A DNA stretch of 64,000 nucleotides from Onchocerca volvulus (taxonomy: Eukaryota > Nematoda > Chromadorea > Rhabditida > Onchocercidae): positions 6,696,001 to 6,760,000 of the forward strand of contig HG738137.1 of NCBI GenBank assembly GCA_000499405.2, read 5' to 3'. Below, in pieces: positions 1 through 13,288 of the stretch. Under the pieces are notes generated by a model, which was not told where the DNA came from, did no database searches, and saw only the letters and a program-made list of their open reading frames with translations. Within the stretch, counting starts at the first letter, position 1. Each line of letters begins with the position of its first letter. The position numbers and the translations under genes were made by a program.

Positions 1-168
1 CAAACACATCGTATATATCTCCTTTCCCATATTTAGAGTTCTTTATGATGGACTAATGGACTAATAATCCATACTTTATGTTGGAAAATTTCTCTAGTGG
101 AAATACCTAACGTATCACTATGAATTGGCAGCTGGATTTTGCAGGAATTCAAACATAATATATCTTAC

Positions 169-3100
169 CTTTCTCATTAATCACCTTCTTTTGCAATTCC
201 ATCCAACATCGTTTCTCCACTTTCCCTTCCAATTTTGTCTTGCCTCTTTGTAATTCTTCTTGTGCAAGTCGCATAGTTCTTTCTACTTCTTCCTCTTCTA
301 TAATCCTTTCAATACTCTCTTTCAAATTCTCAATCCTATTCTTATAAGCTTCGATCACACCTGTAATAAGGAAAAGTTCTTTCTCTTATGAAAAAAAAAA
401 AAAGAAGAATTGTGCTGAAACTCGACCAGGAAAATTGCACGAAAATTAGAAAAGATTGAAGAACTAACTAGCACTGATGAGTCGTTGCTTCAAGGAGCCT
501 CCTTTATTCGAAGCTACAATTTCTTTCAAAATCTTTCGTTCATTTTCACCCACCAAAGAAATGGATCGTCCCACACGACCTGCTCGAGCAGTTCGACCAA
601 CTCGATGAACATATTGCTTCAGCGAAGTGGGCATATCCATATTAATAACCTACTTGCAAAAACATTTGTTGGTGAAAATTATTAATGACTCAGTTAATAT
701 GGAGCAATCAACGAGTTCACTTACTTCAAAACAGTTATGATTCGAAATTACTTCGTAGCCCATCTTATTAAACCAAAAGAACGCATGATTATCCCATCTC
801 ATGATTTTGCAAGAAAACTTACTGTCTTAACACCTTCTACGTCAAGTCCTCTTGATGCGAGATCTGTTGAAACTAGCACATCAAGTTCAGCTTTTTTAAA
901 CCGATACAATGCCTCAACACGTTGTCTCTGTGTTAAGCTACTATGCAGTTGACCAACCTAAAAAAAATTAAGCTTAATAAATCATCGCTATAGTTTTTAA
1001 CATATGGCGTCACCTAGCAAATAATAAATTTTTTAATTCGATATTCAAACAAAAAAGAGACTCATCAAAATAGTTTATCCAGATGCAGACGACCGGACTT
1101 CTCTCAGATTCTCCAATAAATATCTATCATTATGCAACATTCAGCTGATCTATATTTATTTAAACAAAAACTTCAAATAATTTACCTTAGCTCCCAACAG
1201 ACCTAGTATAATATGAAGTCGTCGACAAGTTTTCTTTGTCTTCACGAATACAATTGTGTGATCAGGAAAATTCCGCGTAACTAGGCCTAAAAAAATCAAA
1301 TGATGAGGAATTTCAGGAATGTGCAAAAAGCAAAAATAAATTATAATAACCTGCTACAATACATTCCCGATCAGTTTCATGATTTTCCCGTATACGTACG
1401 AATTCCTGCCGGAGATTCAGAGCTGTTTCCGTATTACCACTAATGAATAATTTCACCGGATTTTTTAACGAAACAGCTGCCAACTCTTCGACCTCAAAAT
1501 ATTACTCATTTGAATCAGTGAATCAAACAATATGTCAAAGATTTCAGATAAAAAATAAACAGAATTTTTACACTGAATTGTTTATAAACAATCTCTGATG
1601 CAAAAATCAAGTTGGAAAATTTGCTGAGTTATTTGCCAAGAACTTTACACCACTATTTGCCTTAATGCAATTCTCATTTTTAAAGGAATCTGCTATATCA
1701 TAAATATTATGAACAAAAATGCATACACTGGAAATCATTTGCCCTTTCCAATATTGTATATGAGCACAAGATAATTTAAACTGAAAGAATTCAAAGAATA
1801 AGAATTTTAAAATATATATACCTGATCTGTCATGGTGGCTGAAAACAACATCGTCTGTCTATTTTGCCCACATGAATGTATGATTTCTTTCATTTGATCA
1901 GCGAAAGCCTCATCCAGCATTCTATCTGCCTCGTCCAAAATCAAAATCTTCAAAAAAACAAAAGATTTTCAAAATACAAGGAACTAAGGAATTAGAAGAT
2001 CATTAAAAAATCTCCATATTTATTCGTTTTTACATTGTACGCCATTATGGAATGTAAAAATGACCAGAACTGCTTCATGATTTCTGGCATTTTTGAAAAA
2101 AAAAAAAAAAAAAAAAAACTGAAAAAGTAGCATTCAAAAACAGTACCTCCACATCAGCAAGTGAGAAATTAGGCGCATTATGTAAATGATCAATCAATCG
2201 TCCCGGTGTAGCAATGACAATGTCGGGATGTTGTCGCAATGCTGCTTCCTGCGTTTTCAAATCCAAACCACCTTAAATGTATTCGTTAAAAAAATCAACC
2301 GCAATATAATACAGCACATTTTTTTTCTTTGGAAAGAATAAATAAAAAACTTTTAAACTAACAAGATTAAAAAAAAAAAAAAAAAAAACACCTATTATAA
2401 AATCTGAAAGAACTTAGTTCAAAAGAGAACAATATATTACTCTAAATACAGAAAAGTGAGAATAGACATCGGACAGAGATAAGTGACAAAAGCCAACAAC
2501 AAAATAAATTTTTTCGAAAATAATTTTTCTTTATTAAGCTTCTTCATTTATCCGCTTATATCTTATTTGCAATGCTTATTGAATAATGAATATATGATAT
2601 TCCTATCATTCACGAAGCAGTTATTCAAAACATAAATGCCAAGATTCATTATTATATTAATTATCATTTGCGATATCATTTTTTCGTGTGCTCAATTTAA
2701 AATTTTAAGGAAAACTCAAAAATTCTTGTTCTTCCATAAAGAATATTTTCATTATTATATATTTATAGTATTATGATATGGGAATGATATTATGAGAATT
2801 CTTTATTCCTTAAAAGTGGAATTGAAGAATAAAGAAATCTTCCTTTCTTCAGAATGTGATCGGACATTTTGGTTGCAATGTATTTTTATATATTATTTAT
2901 GTATGTATGTTTCCATCATTGCGCTTTGCTACATTTTCTATCTTTTCAGATTCTTGAGTTGAGTATTTTGCTAAAAATATGATCTTTCAAATCCTTCAAG
3001 TATAGATTCGACATTTTAAATGCGTAATGATTTAAATAGTTATTGTCGCGAAAATCGCGAATACTAAATAAAAATCAAAGCCTTTTCCATATGAAAAAAC

Positions 3101-5802
3101 CTCTCCATTATCAAAAAAAATATACAACATCGATGTAGCGCAGCACACTAATATAAAAACCTATTTATATGTCTATGCCAAATATGCAAAAAAAAACATA
3201 AATCTCTTTCCTTCCTTCCTATTTTCAAATGAATTTGTTTGTTTTGTGAGGCGAAAAATGGAAAATATTTCCGTCTTTTTCATTGTTTGAATGCAATCGC
3301 TAGTCTTTTGCGCTTGGCCTTTTATCAGCGGTGCTATTTCTAGCTTTGATTATTTTTTCGATTACAAACATGATAATTTTATAGTCAACCAACATTTTCT
3401 TACCGAAATACAAATTAGTACTATTTGTTGTATAAAATGGACTTTATACACTGAATTGAAGGATTTCAGCTTAGTAAAGGAAGTAATTCGATTTTCTTCA
3501 AATTATGAAGACCTGTTTGCATAAGGCCTATATAAAATTATCTATAGGTTACAGCATAATATAATAATGAAACATTAAAGGCTAAAATATACTACTAAGG
3601 ATGAAGAAATATTTCATGCAAATATTCCAAAAAGATTCAAATGTGATACAAAGAGGCACTAATATCTCAATACTTAAAATTCGTAAATTCAAAAGAAATA
3701 TAAAAGTGACAATGGCCAGGAAAATAGAAAAAAAATAAGTTATTTATTGAATAATTTATAATAATTCGGTTCGATGTCACAGCAAGATGAATAAGGACAA
3801 TAATAAGAAGGTATTTGACATATTTTCATGTCATTTATCAATATTGAAACCAATTTTTAATAATCGGTATGTGTCTAAATTTTTGAAACAGTAAAAATTT
3901 CTCGACTGATAACGTTATAATAGCAATATAAAAGTCATGCTAGTAGTATCGGCATCGCAAGCATAGCGTCTTCATAAAGCATAATTATTCTGATAGTAGG
4001 GGATTCAATTTATAATCCATTCTATTACTTTTTTGCTATAATTGGCTTGGTGATAAATCCAACAGTTCATGTGTTCGGCGTCTTTTTATTCGCCCAAAAT
4101 TTCATAAGGTATGTCTGAAATTTTTCATCTAAACTAGTCAAAATATCGACATTCGTGATGTTGACATCTTACATCATCTAAAATAGCATTCTGGGCACTT
4201 ATATTACTGAGAATAATGTTAGATCTCTTTCTCAGAAACTGCTGCTACTGTTTGAAATTCGGTTAAAGTGAATGGGGGCAGATGTTGGCGTATATGATCA
4301 TTTATTCAGAACAAACCTAATAAAACCATTTATCTCCTGTATAATATTCATAATGCAATTTACGTACTAAGAATATTTGAGAGTAAAGTAGGAGAAACTT
4401 ATATTATTTACTATTTTAAAAAACCATAGGATCCAAGTATTTTTACTTGGATCCTACTTACAATTAAGTATTTTTAATCGATTATAAAATACATAAAACT
4501 GTCATCCATGAGGGCTACAAAACGACCTCTTTCCTCATGTGTCAAGTTTGTCCCTGTAATGGCGTATATTTTTTCCTGTTTTTTCAAATTATTGAATGAC
4601 AAACTTTAAAAGATTCTTGAAAAAAACATCAATAACTGAAAAAAAGAGATTTCTCGATTCCAGTTTTTATTGGCGACTAGTCATCAATGAAAATACCAGT
4701 GAAACTTTATCGAATATCATTTTCTAATCAGTCCTTCCTCCGTATACATCATCTAGAAAAAAAGTTTGAGTCAGCTGGCAAGTACATCAAAACGCACTGG
4801 AACGTAAAATCAGCCTCAAGGATTGATCAAAAAAACTGGAAGAATGATGAAAATTTTGAGAATTGAGCTTCATTACACACACTATAACAATAATAATGTT
4901 GATATAATAACAATTAATAATTAAAGATAACAATAAAATTCGTTTCCTTTCTATAAAATAAGTGGAAAAAAAGGAAACGTTTTCTAAGCATAAAAAGTAT
5001 CGTCCATAGTCTCATTGGAAAGAGTGAAAATGACACAAATTATATCAAAACATTCTTGTTTAGCAAGTTTGTAAAAGAAAATAGAGGAAATTGTCGGAAA
5101 TTCCGAGAAACTTCATGATAACAATTGCATAATTCAATCATTTTTGTCATTCTGAATTGTTGTTTTGATGTGCAGTCAGTAATTCAATATTGTAGTCTAA
5201 GTCACACGCCAATAAAGGCGCGCTCTCATGTGCTAATAATGGTGCCTTCTTGAGATCAAATCTATCATTATCCTTTCTCTATATAATAAGAAAGTCCTGA
5301 GCATAGGATCATTTTTAAAAGGTCATGTGTTTAATATGTCAGGATTAATTTGGTCTCTATCTTTCTTTTGGGTTATAATATCATGATTAGACTTGTTTTA
5401 TTGATATGATTGATATTGTAATTGTTGTGTCCATTATAGTGTTATCAAAGTTTTTTTTTTTTACAAAGATTTAATTACCCAAATTTAAGATTCAACCACA
5501 ATTCAATTTGGTTTCCGCTTCTGTATCTATATCCATTGATCACGAATAAAATTTCAAATAAATTGGTCATGCAGCACAATTACTCACAACAAACGTAAGT
5601 CGTTAACTGTCAGTTCAAGTTAAAAGTTGTCTTTCTTTTAAAATTTCGATAAAAATTGATCCATTCAACTGAATGGCATTTTAACAAGCAAAAGGAATAA
5701 TGAATTAGAATAGGACGGGATATCTTCCATGAAAATAACTATGGAACCGATGAAACCGAAAATTTCCGGTAAAGATAAACGAATTCTGTGCTGGAAGTAT
5801 AA

Positions 5803-5867
<65 letters not shown>

Positions 5868-8800
5868 AAAAATAGAGAATAAAAATGAGAATTTAAAGAA
5901 ATTATTGAATCTCATTTCATTAAAACCTTCAAATAATCTCCATAACTTGCTGAGTTTCGACATGCCTTAGATTTCTTTTATTTGCCTTAAATAAATAATC
6001 TTCTTCCTAACTTCCCAGAAAAAGCTTAGATTAATTTCTTTAAAATGTCAAGAATTAATTAAACACTAACAATTCTTCTCAAATGCTCCATTTTGAATGA
6101 AAACCTGTTTCATTTGACCCCCATTTTCTATCATTTCTTTGATGACATTCTTTTTCCAACTCTTGTTCCTGCTTCATCTCAAACCTCTTCTCCAATACTT
6201 TGTCAATGCTCTTCGATACTCATTTGTCCGTACCTGTCACTATAAAATTTCATTCTTCAGCACAATCGGCACCATCCCTTTCTTTACTCCTCCCATTTCA
6301 GCAATATACTATGCCACTCCAATAAAATACAGCGGCGATAGTAGAAGGCTAGGGAAACGGTCCATTTGCCACCGTTAATACCTTTTGTCCGCTCAGGTTC
6401 AATTCGACCTCCGACCTCTTTCTTACCTAACGGAAACATCGAAAACATCCATACAATTTCGTCGAACAATTGTCCATCTCATCCCTGCAGCCCAATCTTC
6501 TGCCCTCTCTATGTTTATTTATTATCCCCTTTGTAAAATAAAATTCACTCAACAGAAAGGGGAAATTTTGCACTTGATCTCATAAAAAATTCGTCGATGA
6601 CAGTTGTAATGATAAGAAATCAACGAATTTTGCTATCACTCTGTGTTATCTTTGGATTATGGAATATTGGTACTCAGTGGACAACAACATTACTTTCATT
6701 TCTACAGTGGGATACTGTTCATGTTAGTTTGATAAATTTGATTATTTTTAATTTTACTATAAAAATTGAGAAAAGCTTGGTAGAACATAATTATTTTAGC
6801 ATATATTCGAATTAGATAATCATCAAAAAGAAAAAACAAATAAGAAAAACTAGATTGGTAATTATTTCGCAAGAAATTGTCAACAAAACTGTCGCATAAT
6901 AATTAACTTCTATGAAATACTAAGAGAAATGATTTATTCACTCAGTACAGTATGAAGTATCAGAAACAGTACTAAATGGCTTAGCTAAAAAGCCATTAAA
7001 TCTGATTTAATTTTCTTTCGATCAGCCCGATACAAAATAATTTTTCTATTTGCTAAGATCGTCTCAAAAGTGATAAACGAATATGAAAATTTACTCGACC
7101 GAAAATCAATTTCCATTTAATTCCTTGAAATGACCAGAAAAAAAAAAAAAGAAATAGAAAATAGTGAAGAAATTTAAAAGCTTTTAATTAAGCAGAAATT
7201 ATTAATTATTTACAGTAAAAAAAGTTCATTTGAAAACATACGCAAAACTTAGCTACTTTTACATACCTGAAATACAAAACTTGTGTTTTTCAATAGAAGA
7301 ATTTTGAACTAGAAAAATTGCAACTGCAATTCCATTCTTTTCTTCGGTCAGATAAAAGAAAAAAATCCTTGAAGTTAGGAAAACAAAAAAACTTTTTGAC
7401 CATTTATGAAAAAACAAGTTCCAGATGATGACAATAGTGGATATTGGTTATATCCAGTCATTTGGAAGTTTTTGTAATGCTGTCGGTGCTCTCATAATCG
7501 GACAGGTATACTATATATTTTAACAAAAAAAAAGATTTCATTTTTGATGAACTGTACTAAAAGATCAATAAAAGCAACTGCTACAAAAAGATGTCACTAG
7601 ACAAATTTTTTAGATTGCCGATACAACTGGTCCAAAAACAATGTTTCTGTTTTCATCGATTGTTATATCTATTTACTATTCAGCGTTAGCCTTTGCCAAG
7701 TGCTGGTACTCATTCTTTTTACTGCAGGTGAATTTAAAAGCAGCAAGCACATTCATTCTGATTTGACTAACATTTGTATTTCGCTCTATTTTAAAAAGCT
7801 CTCTCTTCGAGAGCTTTTTTAGAATGTTCAGAAATTGTCCCATCAGATACAAAGTTGTATTGAAATTAAAAGATGCGAAATTTTAAACAATCATTAATTT
7901 TCTTATTTCATCCCTTAATGATTATAATCCAAGCGTCGGTATAGGAAAACAATTAGTGAAGAAATCATAAAAAAATGAATCAAATCATTAGAAAGACTAT
8001 CGTATGTTATTATAAGAATCAATAAACAAATTAAAGAGCAAATTATAAGAATGAAAAGAATTTAACTAAATTAAAATAAAATTAAATTAAGTTGCTCCGA
8101 TTGGGTTATCAACTGGATGCAACTGTTGAAATGTATCTAGCAACTATTACAACGGAACGTGAAAGAACCAGTGCTCTAATGCGACTCACCGTACCACAGG
8201 TAATTAGCTCAAGAAACTCTTTTTTCCTTATCGGAAGACTACTTCAAAAATACTTTCTGAATACAGTCTACTGATGTATTCAGTATCGCGGACTGAAGGC
8301 AATCACGAAAGATGACATAAATACAATTTGAAGTATTTTGTATCTACAACACGGTTTAGCATGGAACTCATTTCATTTTTCTGTTTTCATATTTTTATGC
8401 TTTTATGAATTTCACCTCAGTATCAGAAATATATCTACATCTACTAGGCTTTGGCAATGTTGTTGGGTCCGATGTTTGCATCACAATTAGCGATTAGAAC
8501 CAGTCTTCGTACATCACAATTCATTTGTGGTATCGCTTTAATTGTGACGTTAACTCCATTCATCTATTATGTTTTACCACAAACACATAATGTGCCCAAG
8601 CTTGCTACTGCCCGATTACGTCCGCAGGTAATAATTGTGATGTTAGGAAAGACAGATTGAAAACGAATTTAAATTATATAGGTTCCATGAATGTGTGTTT
8701 TAAATAGTTAATATTAGATGTACTCATTACTTCTCTCTAAAATCTTCATATTCAAATAATATAGTAATTTTAGATCATTAATCTAAGACGAGAGTGAAAA

Positions 8801-11800
8801 TTTCGCAAAACTATTATATTTAGAAGTACCTTTAAATAATCAAAACTCGATGAAATAACTACGATCGAAATCTTTATTTTCACCAGTTTTTTTTTATTTT
8901 TAAATGTGAAAATAAATTTCAAAATCTGCCTATTAAAGTACAAATATGAGTCGACGATACTCTAAATTCTGTCAAATTTAGGACTATCTGCCAATGATAA
9001 AGCATAACGTTGCCCTTAGAGAAGGTATTTTATTGCGAGGACTGCTTATTGCTGCCTATATTTGCTATGAATTGATATCCAGAAATTTCCTTCTACGTTC
9101 ATTCATGCAGGTTATTTTTCTTACCATTTTAAATTTTGAAGTTACAGCAACTAACTCAAAATCTTATTTGCAAATGAATAATTATGGAATCATCATATAA
9201 TGAAGAGAAATATTTTACTGGATCATTAGCTACATAATAAAGCAAAATTTATCGGCCAAATTACCATCAAAATATGGCCGTAATAGAAAAAAAAAAGAGT
9301 TGAACTGTATCCTAACACACTGAACAAAAAGAAATAAATAAAAAAGAATGATAAAACAAGGAGTCAGACAACGAAATTTCCAGCAGTCGATTTACTTATA
9401 TATTATCTAATTCAGAAATAAATTCGATATTTAATCCCCGGAATTTGTCAAGTTCACCAATCTTAAATTATTCTAATTTCGAACCAATAAGGCAGAAAAT
9501 TGATTCTTAAAGATTTCAGGGTCCAAATGATTCGGCTAAAGTACTTATTGTAATGGGCGTGTCATTATTAGTGGTACAGTTCCTCATATTACCGTATCTA
9601 CAACGACGTTTCTACCCGCGGACAGTACTAATTATTTCATTGATTGGTCTTTCCTGTGCTTACTTACTAATTAATTTCACCAAAAATTTCAATCAGCTAC
9701 TTACTGTCGTAGCCCTTCAAACGGCATGTTACGCCGTTGCATATGCCGAAAGCTATACACAAATCACAAGGTATTTTAATTTTAAAATGAAAGGCACGAA
9801 ACCGCCAATGTCCAAAACTAAAGAGATAACATAAAAGAGAGCATTAAATAGTTACTGGATCTATGATAGGAAAAGTTCCTGATTAATAACAACACTGATT
9901 TAATTGTAAACTAAGGGGAGAAGGGAATCCGTGTAAATCGAAAAATCGTGATGAATGACACAGTCCTAAAAGGAACATTTTATACTATATGCATCTATAA
10001 TTCCATCTCCCCATCACTATAAAAAATAACTAAAATGGTGTTTAGGTCATCATAATGTTAATTCTGAGCCAAAAACTTTCAATTAGATATAGTCTCGATT
10101 TTACACATAGTCATGTAGCATTTTTTTACCACATCCAAAATAGCTTCATAAATCGTTCATATATGGTTGCAGTGCCGTAGATACTATCGATTTGGGGAAA
10201 GCAACAGGACTAGCATCGGCTGCTCAGTGGATAACACATTTCATAGTTCCAATTTATACATCACATGTGGTTCAATCATGGCACTATACTTATGCATTCC
10301 ACACTAGTACACTACTCTCCATTGGAGCTCTTTGTTATGTCATTCTAGTCGCTAAACATTCAAATGCTCGAGTACAATCTCTATTACCATCGATTAGTCT
10401 GTTTTAATTTATTCACATTCTCTAAAATGTGCTACAGTTCTAATTTTTATGATTTTAGCGCAAAAAAAAAAGGCTAGTCACATCTACTACGAAAAAGCGA
10501 TTCAATCTTGAATTTTAAACAGGGAAGTCCATTGAATCCCTCATATCATTAAAAACAAGCGATCAATTAAAATCTGCAGTAAGAAAGGAAGTTTCATTTA
10601 AGAGTTTCTTGAATCAGTTACTGGTTTCTATTACATAATACGCAGTATGATTTTGACAAAAATTTTTTTACTCAATAATAGCTGGTGAATTAAAATAGCT
10701 TTCCTATGCTTGTCGAAAAGACGAACCTGCACATAAACATATATCGATGCGCATAAACTTTGATAACTGTCGACTGACTTGAAATATCTATAAGTAACAA
10801 AATTTAAAATGATGTATTATACCTGTTTTTATGATTAAAGTAATTACTCAAGGATTTTGATCCCAATATCTCAGTGATACATTGGTGTTAAGTCTCGGTA
10901 TATGTCTCATAAACATCATGCAAGCGAAACATCTCTATTCTTTGTGCAGATAATCATATGAACATACCAACAAATCCCCTTATTCTTACGATATTACTTT
11001 AGCATAGTAGACTCGTTGACACATAATTTTTTCGATCATTATATCTCTTAATAAAAGATTTGTTTATACAATCAAACCAAATAACTAAACCTGTATTACT
11101 AATTCTTTCAAAACAATCAAACCTGTATTGCTAATTCTCTTGTTGGTGCTAATACAATCACTCGAGTCATTGCTTTTTGTTGTGGTCGATATAATAAACG
11201 TTCCAAAACAGGTAACATGAAAGCAACTGTTTTACCAGTTCCTGTTGCAGAACATGCACACAGATCACGTCCTGCAAGTGCAAGGGGTATGCATGTACTT
11301 TGTATTCGAGTAGGTTCAGTAAAACCGCATGCTGTTATAGCCTAAAACAGATGAAGAGTAGAATTCTGAATGATAAAAACTTCGATTTTATTGAGTTTTT
11401 ATAATCTAAATATTATACTGAAGTATCTAAAGGCAAAAAATCTGAAAATAAAAGTTAGGAACTTATATCTTAAAAGATGAAAGAAACACTGATTTCAAAA
11501 AAATTAAGTGAGAAAATAAAATGTTCGAATTTGATCCAAATTTGAGAAATTCCATCAAATATATCAATTACCTTCAAAAGCGGCTTGGAGAGATTCATTT
11601 GATCAAATCTAATAACCGTTTCTGCATTCAGCGCGTTACTGCTGGTGGCATCATCGAAAAAATTTTGTGTCTCATGGCACTTTTTCTTTCTCGGCTGCTT
11701 TTCACGAACATTATCTGAAAATCAAGCAACTAATAGATATTGAAATCAAGAATTAAGAAATAAACTAAATGGTCTTCTTTTTGAATGTTTGATTATCAAA

Positions 11801-13288
11801 CTTAAGCAAATGCTTCTTATCAAGAAAAGTTATCTCTCAATAACTGTTAAAATTGTAGATCACATAAATTCACTTCAGTTCTGCTCTTTCACATCTTTTG
11901 CCTATTTCATATCCATTCTTTTCAAAAAATGTTGAAAATAACACTAGATAGTTACTTTTCGCAGAATTAAAGATCTAGAAATACCGGAAATGTCCTCCAT
12001 TTCTTGCACGAGTTCGGGAATTCTCTCGAATGATCCAGAATTAAAAAATTTGGCACGTTCACGTTCAATTTTTTCTTCTAATGTGCTGATGTTGCCTTTT
12101 TTCACATACGGCTGCAGGCTTTTTAGTATATCAACTTCTGGAAAACCAAAGTAATAAGAATTTTACGAATTTAAAGTCCCAATATCGTTAGCATATTCTG
12201 TCGAGATATTCGGACGAAACCATTCTCTGTGACATTTATGATTACTTCTTATGGTTAAACGTTTTATGGACATGATGATAAAATGAATCATTCGGAGGAA
12301 ATTAAAATAGTTCCCTACAAAAATTTATCTCATTCAATTTTGATGGGATTTATTTCAAATCTCCGATAAATCCATATATATTTTAACCCAGTTTTTGAGA
12401 TGTTATGTGCTTTCTCTCTCTTCCTTCTAAGAACCGATTTATAAAATGATACTGCGTTTTGTGTACAACTGCAAATCGATAGCTTTAAAGATTAAGTTAT
12501 GTAATGAGAAGTGGCTGTAATTCATAACAAAAATATTATCATTTTGGACAGTCAAATTGACTTTCTGAAAGATCACTGGCTGACGATCATGAAGGAAAGA
12601 TGTAATATCATTTAATTAAGAAACAAACTACAATGAAATTTCGAGTTAGCCTAAATAACCTTTATCTCCTCCATTGAGACAGTTGAATACAAATCCATCA
12701 GCGAAATCTTTGCTCATGCTTTTTTGCCGCTTTTTCTTCACTTCTAATCCCTGCAACAAACCTTTCTTCCCCCTTATTTTTTTGGCGGAATGAAAATATG
12801 GAAAAATTCCAATATCATTCATAAAGCATTTAAAAAGTAAGACAAAAAAAAGAAAAAATCTTTTTATGAAAGCAATCCTTCAGCTGAACAAATTTTTAAA
12901 AAAGTATTCTTTGTATTGTTGGAAAGTTAATAAGAGGAAGTTTTTCGACAAGTTTCAAGTAATTCAAGAAAGCACAGCCTCTTAAATGCAATCGAAACAA
13001 ATCTTCACAAAATCGATATTACCACTAAAGATTAGATTAATTGGAATTGTTATCAGAGCCGAAATGCTATTTGGAATTTTCTGTAGAATATACAGTCAAA
13101 AAACAGACAGATAATGATGGTCAAAGAAATATTCAGGAAAAAGAAAAATACCTCAGAAGAATGAGTATATGCTGAAAGAATTTCAATGAAACTCAACAAA
13201 AGAAAATACTGACCTCATCAATTTCGTCATCTGTTGATTCTATCACATCTACAACTTCATCATCCGCAATAGTTGGAGGATACAACAT
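169..13288 (-). CDS. ddx-27: DEAD-box ATP-dependent RNA helicase, DDX27/Drs1 family (partial, C-terminus off the left edge)
   Basis: Probable nucleolar RNA helicase for large-subunit rRNA maturation (role known for Drs1/DDX27). Coding exons, 5' to 3': 13288-13214, 12750-12660, 12137-11985, 11714-11572, 11341-11123, 10787-10727, 2271-2147, 1947-1822, 1492-1351, 1286-1186, 957-823, 649-475, 360-169. All 12 junction phases agree, giving 579 codons so far. Visible motifs: Q motif (GF.EPTRIQ), motif I ATGTGKT near residue 190, [22 protein letters not shown] near 294, SAT near 325, [10 protein letters not shown], and [11 protein letters not shown] near 472. The segment [12 protein letters not shown] before TPGR and the VIEAYKNRI region after motif VI favour DDX27 over other DEAD-box families. 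The N-terminus is acidic. The 8.5 kb intron between motifs Ia and Ib carries an antisense MFS gene. The last visible exon ends at a donor (169), so the basic C-terminal tail lies outside the window. Confidence 0.93.
4427..4456. repeat. Perfect inverted repeat, 13-bp arms with a TTTT loop
   Basis: The arms at 4427-4439 (TAGGATCCAAGTA) and 4444-4456 are exact reverse complements around TTTT. It lies in the big helicase intron with no adjacent coding sequence. It may be the core of a foldback element or a chance hairpin; no target-site duplication was recognised. Confidence 0.8.
5804..5864 (+). repeat. 61-nt poly-A tract
   Basis: An uninterrupted run of A, the longest homopolymer in the window. 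On the minus strand it makes an artefactual poly-Phe frame. It could be a microsatellite or the tail of an old retroposed insert. No recognisable coding body or target duplication flanks it. Confidence 0.95.
6597..10407 (+). CDS. Major facilitator superfamily transporter (SLC22A18-like?), nested antisense in the helicase intron
   Basis: Eight exons: 6597-6722, 7425-7505, 7614-7727, 8092-8199, 8448-8627, 8982-9110, 9520-9770, 10173-10407. These total 1,224 nt, or 407 residues plus TAA. The first six junctions are phase 0 and the last splits an AGT codon. Exon 1 carries a first membrane helix ([14 protein letters not shown]). Roughly eleven to twelve hydrophobic segments follow. Exon 4 has the [13 protein letters not shown] loop, like the acidic/arginine loop common in MFS proteins. 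The last exon has [12 protein letters not shown] followed by two helices, a typical MFS C-half pattern. The length suits a 12-helix carrier such as SLC22A18 (about 420 residues), but that subfamily call is tentative. The substrate is unknown; the predicted location is a membrane. The gene lies wholly inside a helicase intron and is transcribed in the opposite direction. Confidence 0.85.
7793..7819. repeat. Perfect 11-bp stem-loop in an MFS intron
   Basis: AAAAAGCTCTC at 7793-7803 and its exact complement at 7809-7819 flank a TCTTC loop in the intron between MFS exons 3 and 4. The shape, a GC-containing stem followed by T's, mimics a bacterial terminator. It sits in spliced eukaryotic sequence and no function is claimed. 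Confidence 0.75.
10727..10787 (-). other. ddx-27: 61-nt helicase exon isolated at the edge of the 8.5 kb intron
   Basis: This exon is too short to stand out as an open frame. It was found because the exon ending at 11123 closes in phase 0 after LAIQ, while the exon starting at 2271 needs one base (G) before GT-GGT. The segment has a TTATAG acceptor, encodes [21 protein letters not shown] in the required phase and ends in CAG|GTTCG. It matches the stretch between motifs Ia and Ib of DDX27-type helicases. Confidence 0.9.
11087..11138. repeat. 32-bp-period tandem duplication of a helicase splice-donor segment
   Basis: A 20-base block at 11119-11138 (the end of helicase exon 5 plus its donor) recurs at 11087-11106 with one difference. 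On the minus strand both copies read AATTAG(C/T)AATACAG followed by GTTT. The interval between the two AG|GT points starts with GT, ends with AG and is 32 nt long. Using the distal donor would put TGA straight after the exon. Confidence 0.85.

Larger units (their letters stand above)
2272..6596. other. 3' part of the large helicase intron, downstream of the nested gene
   Basis: This is a 4.3 kb AT-rich stretch inside the helicase intron and upstream of the plus-strand MFS start. No confident exon is seen. It contains a perfect foldback at 4427-4456, a 61-nt A tract at 5804-5864 and a short coding-like minus-strand segment near 4490-4560. The last 450 bases (about 6100-6560) are more GC-rich and probably carry the promoter and 5' UTR of the nested gene. 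A CTGCAG acceptor-like site sits at about 6485. Confidence 0.6.

Noticed and set aside
737..952. Plus-strand frame of 71 codons
   Set aside because: It is the antisense shadow of a helicase exon (957-823) that encodes [10 protein letters not shown] on the other strand.
3291..3524. 77-codon plus frame in the helicase intron
   Set aside because: Isolated, no splice context, no recognisable motif; expected by chance in this length of AT-rich DNA.
5739..5963. Minus-strand frame with a poly-Phe core
   Set aside because: Created entirely by the 61-nt A tract.
7793..7819. Stem-loop plus T run resembling a bacterial terminator
   Set aside because: It lies inside an intron of a spliced gene; nothing bacterial surrounds it.
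1..13288. Assignment to other DEAD-box helicases (DDX10, DDX31, DDX18)
   Set aside because: The [23 protein letters not shown] segment and the post-motif VI sequence fit DDX27/Drs1 best.
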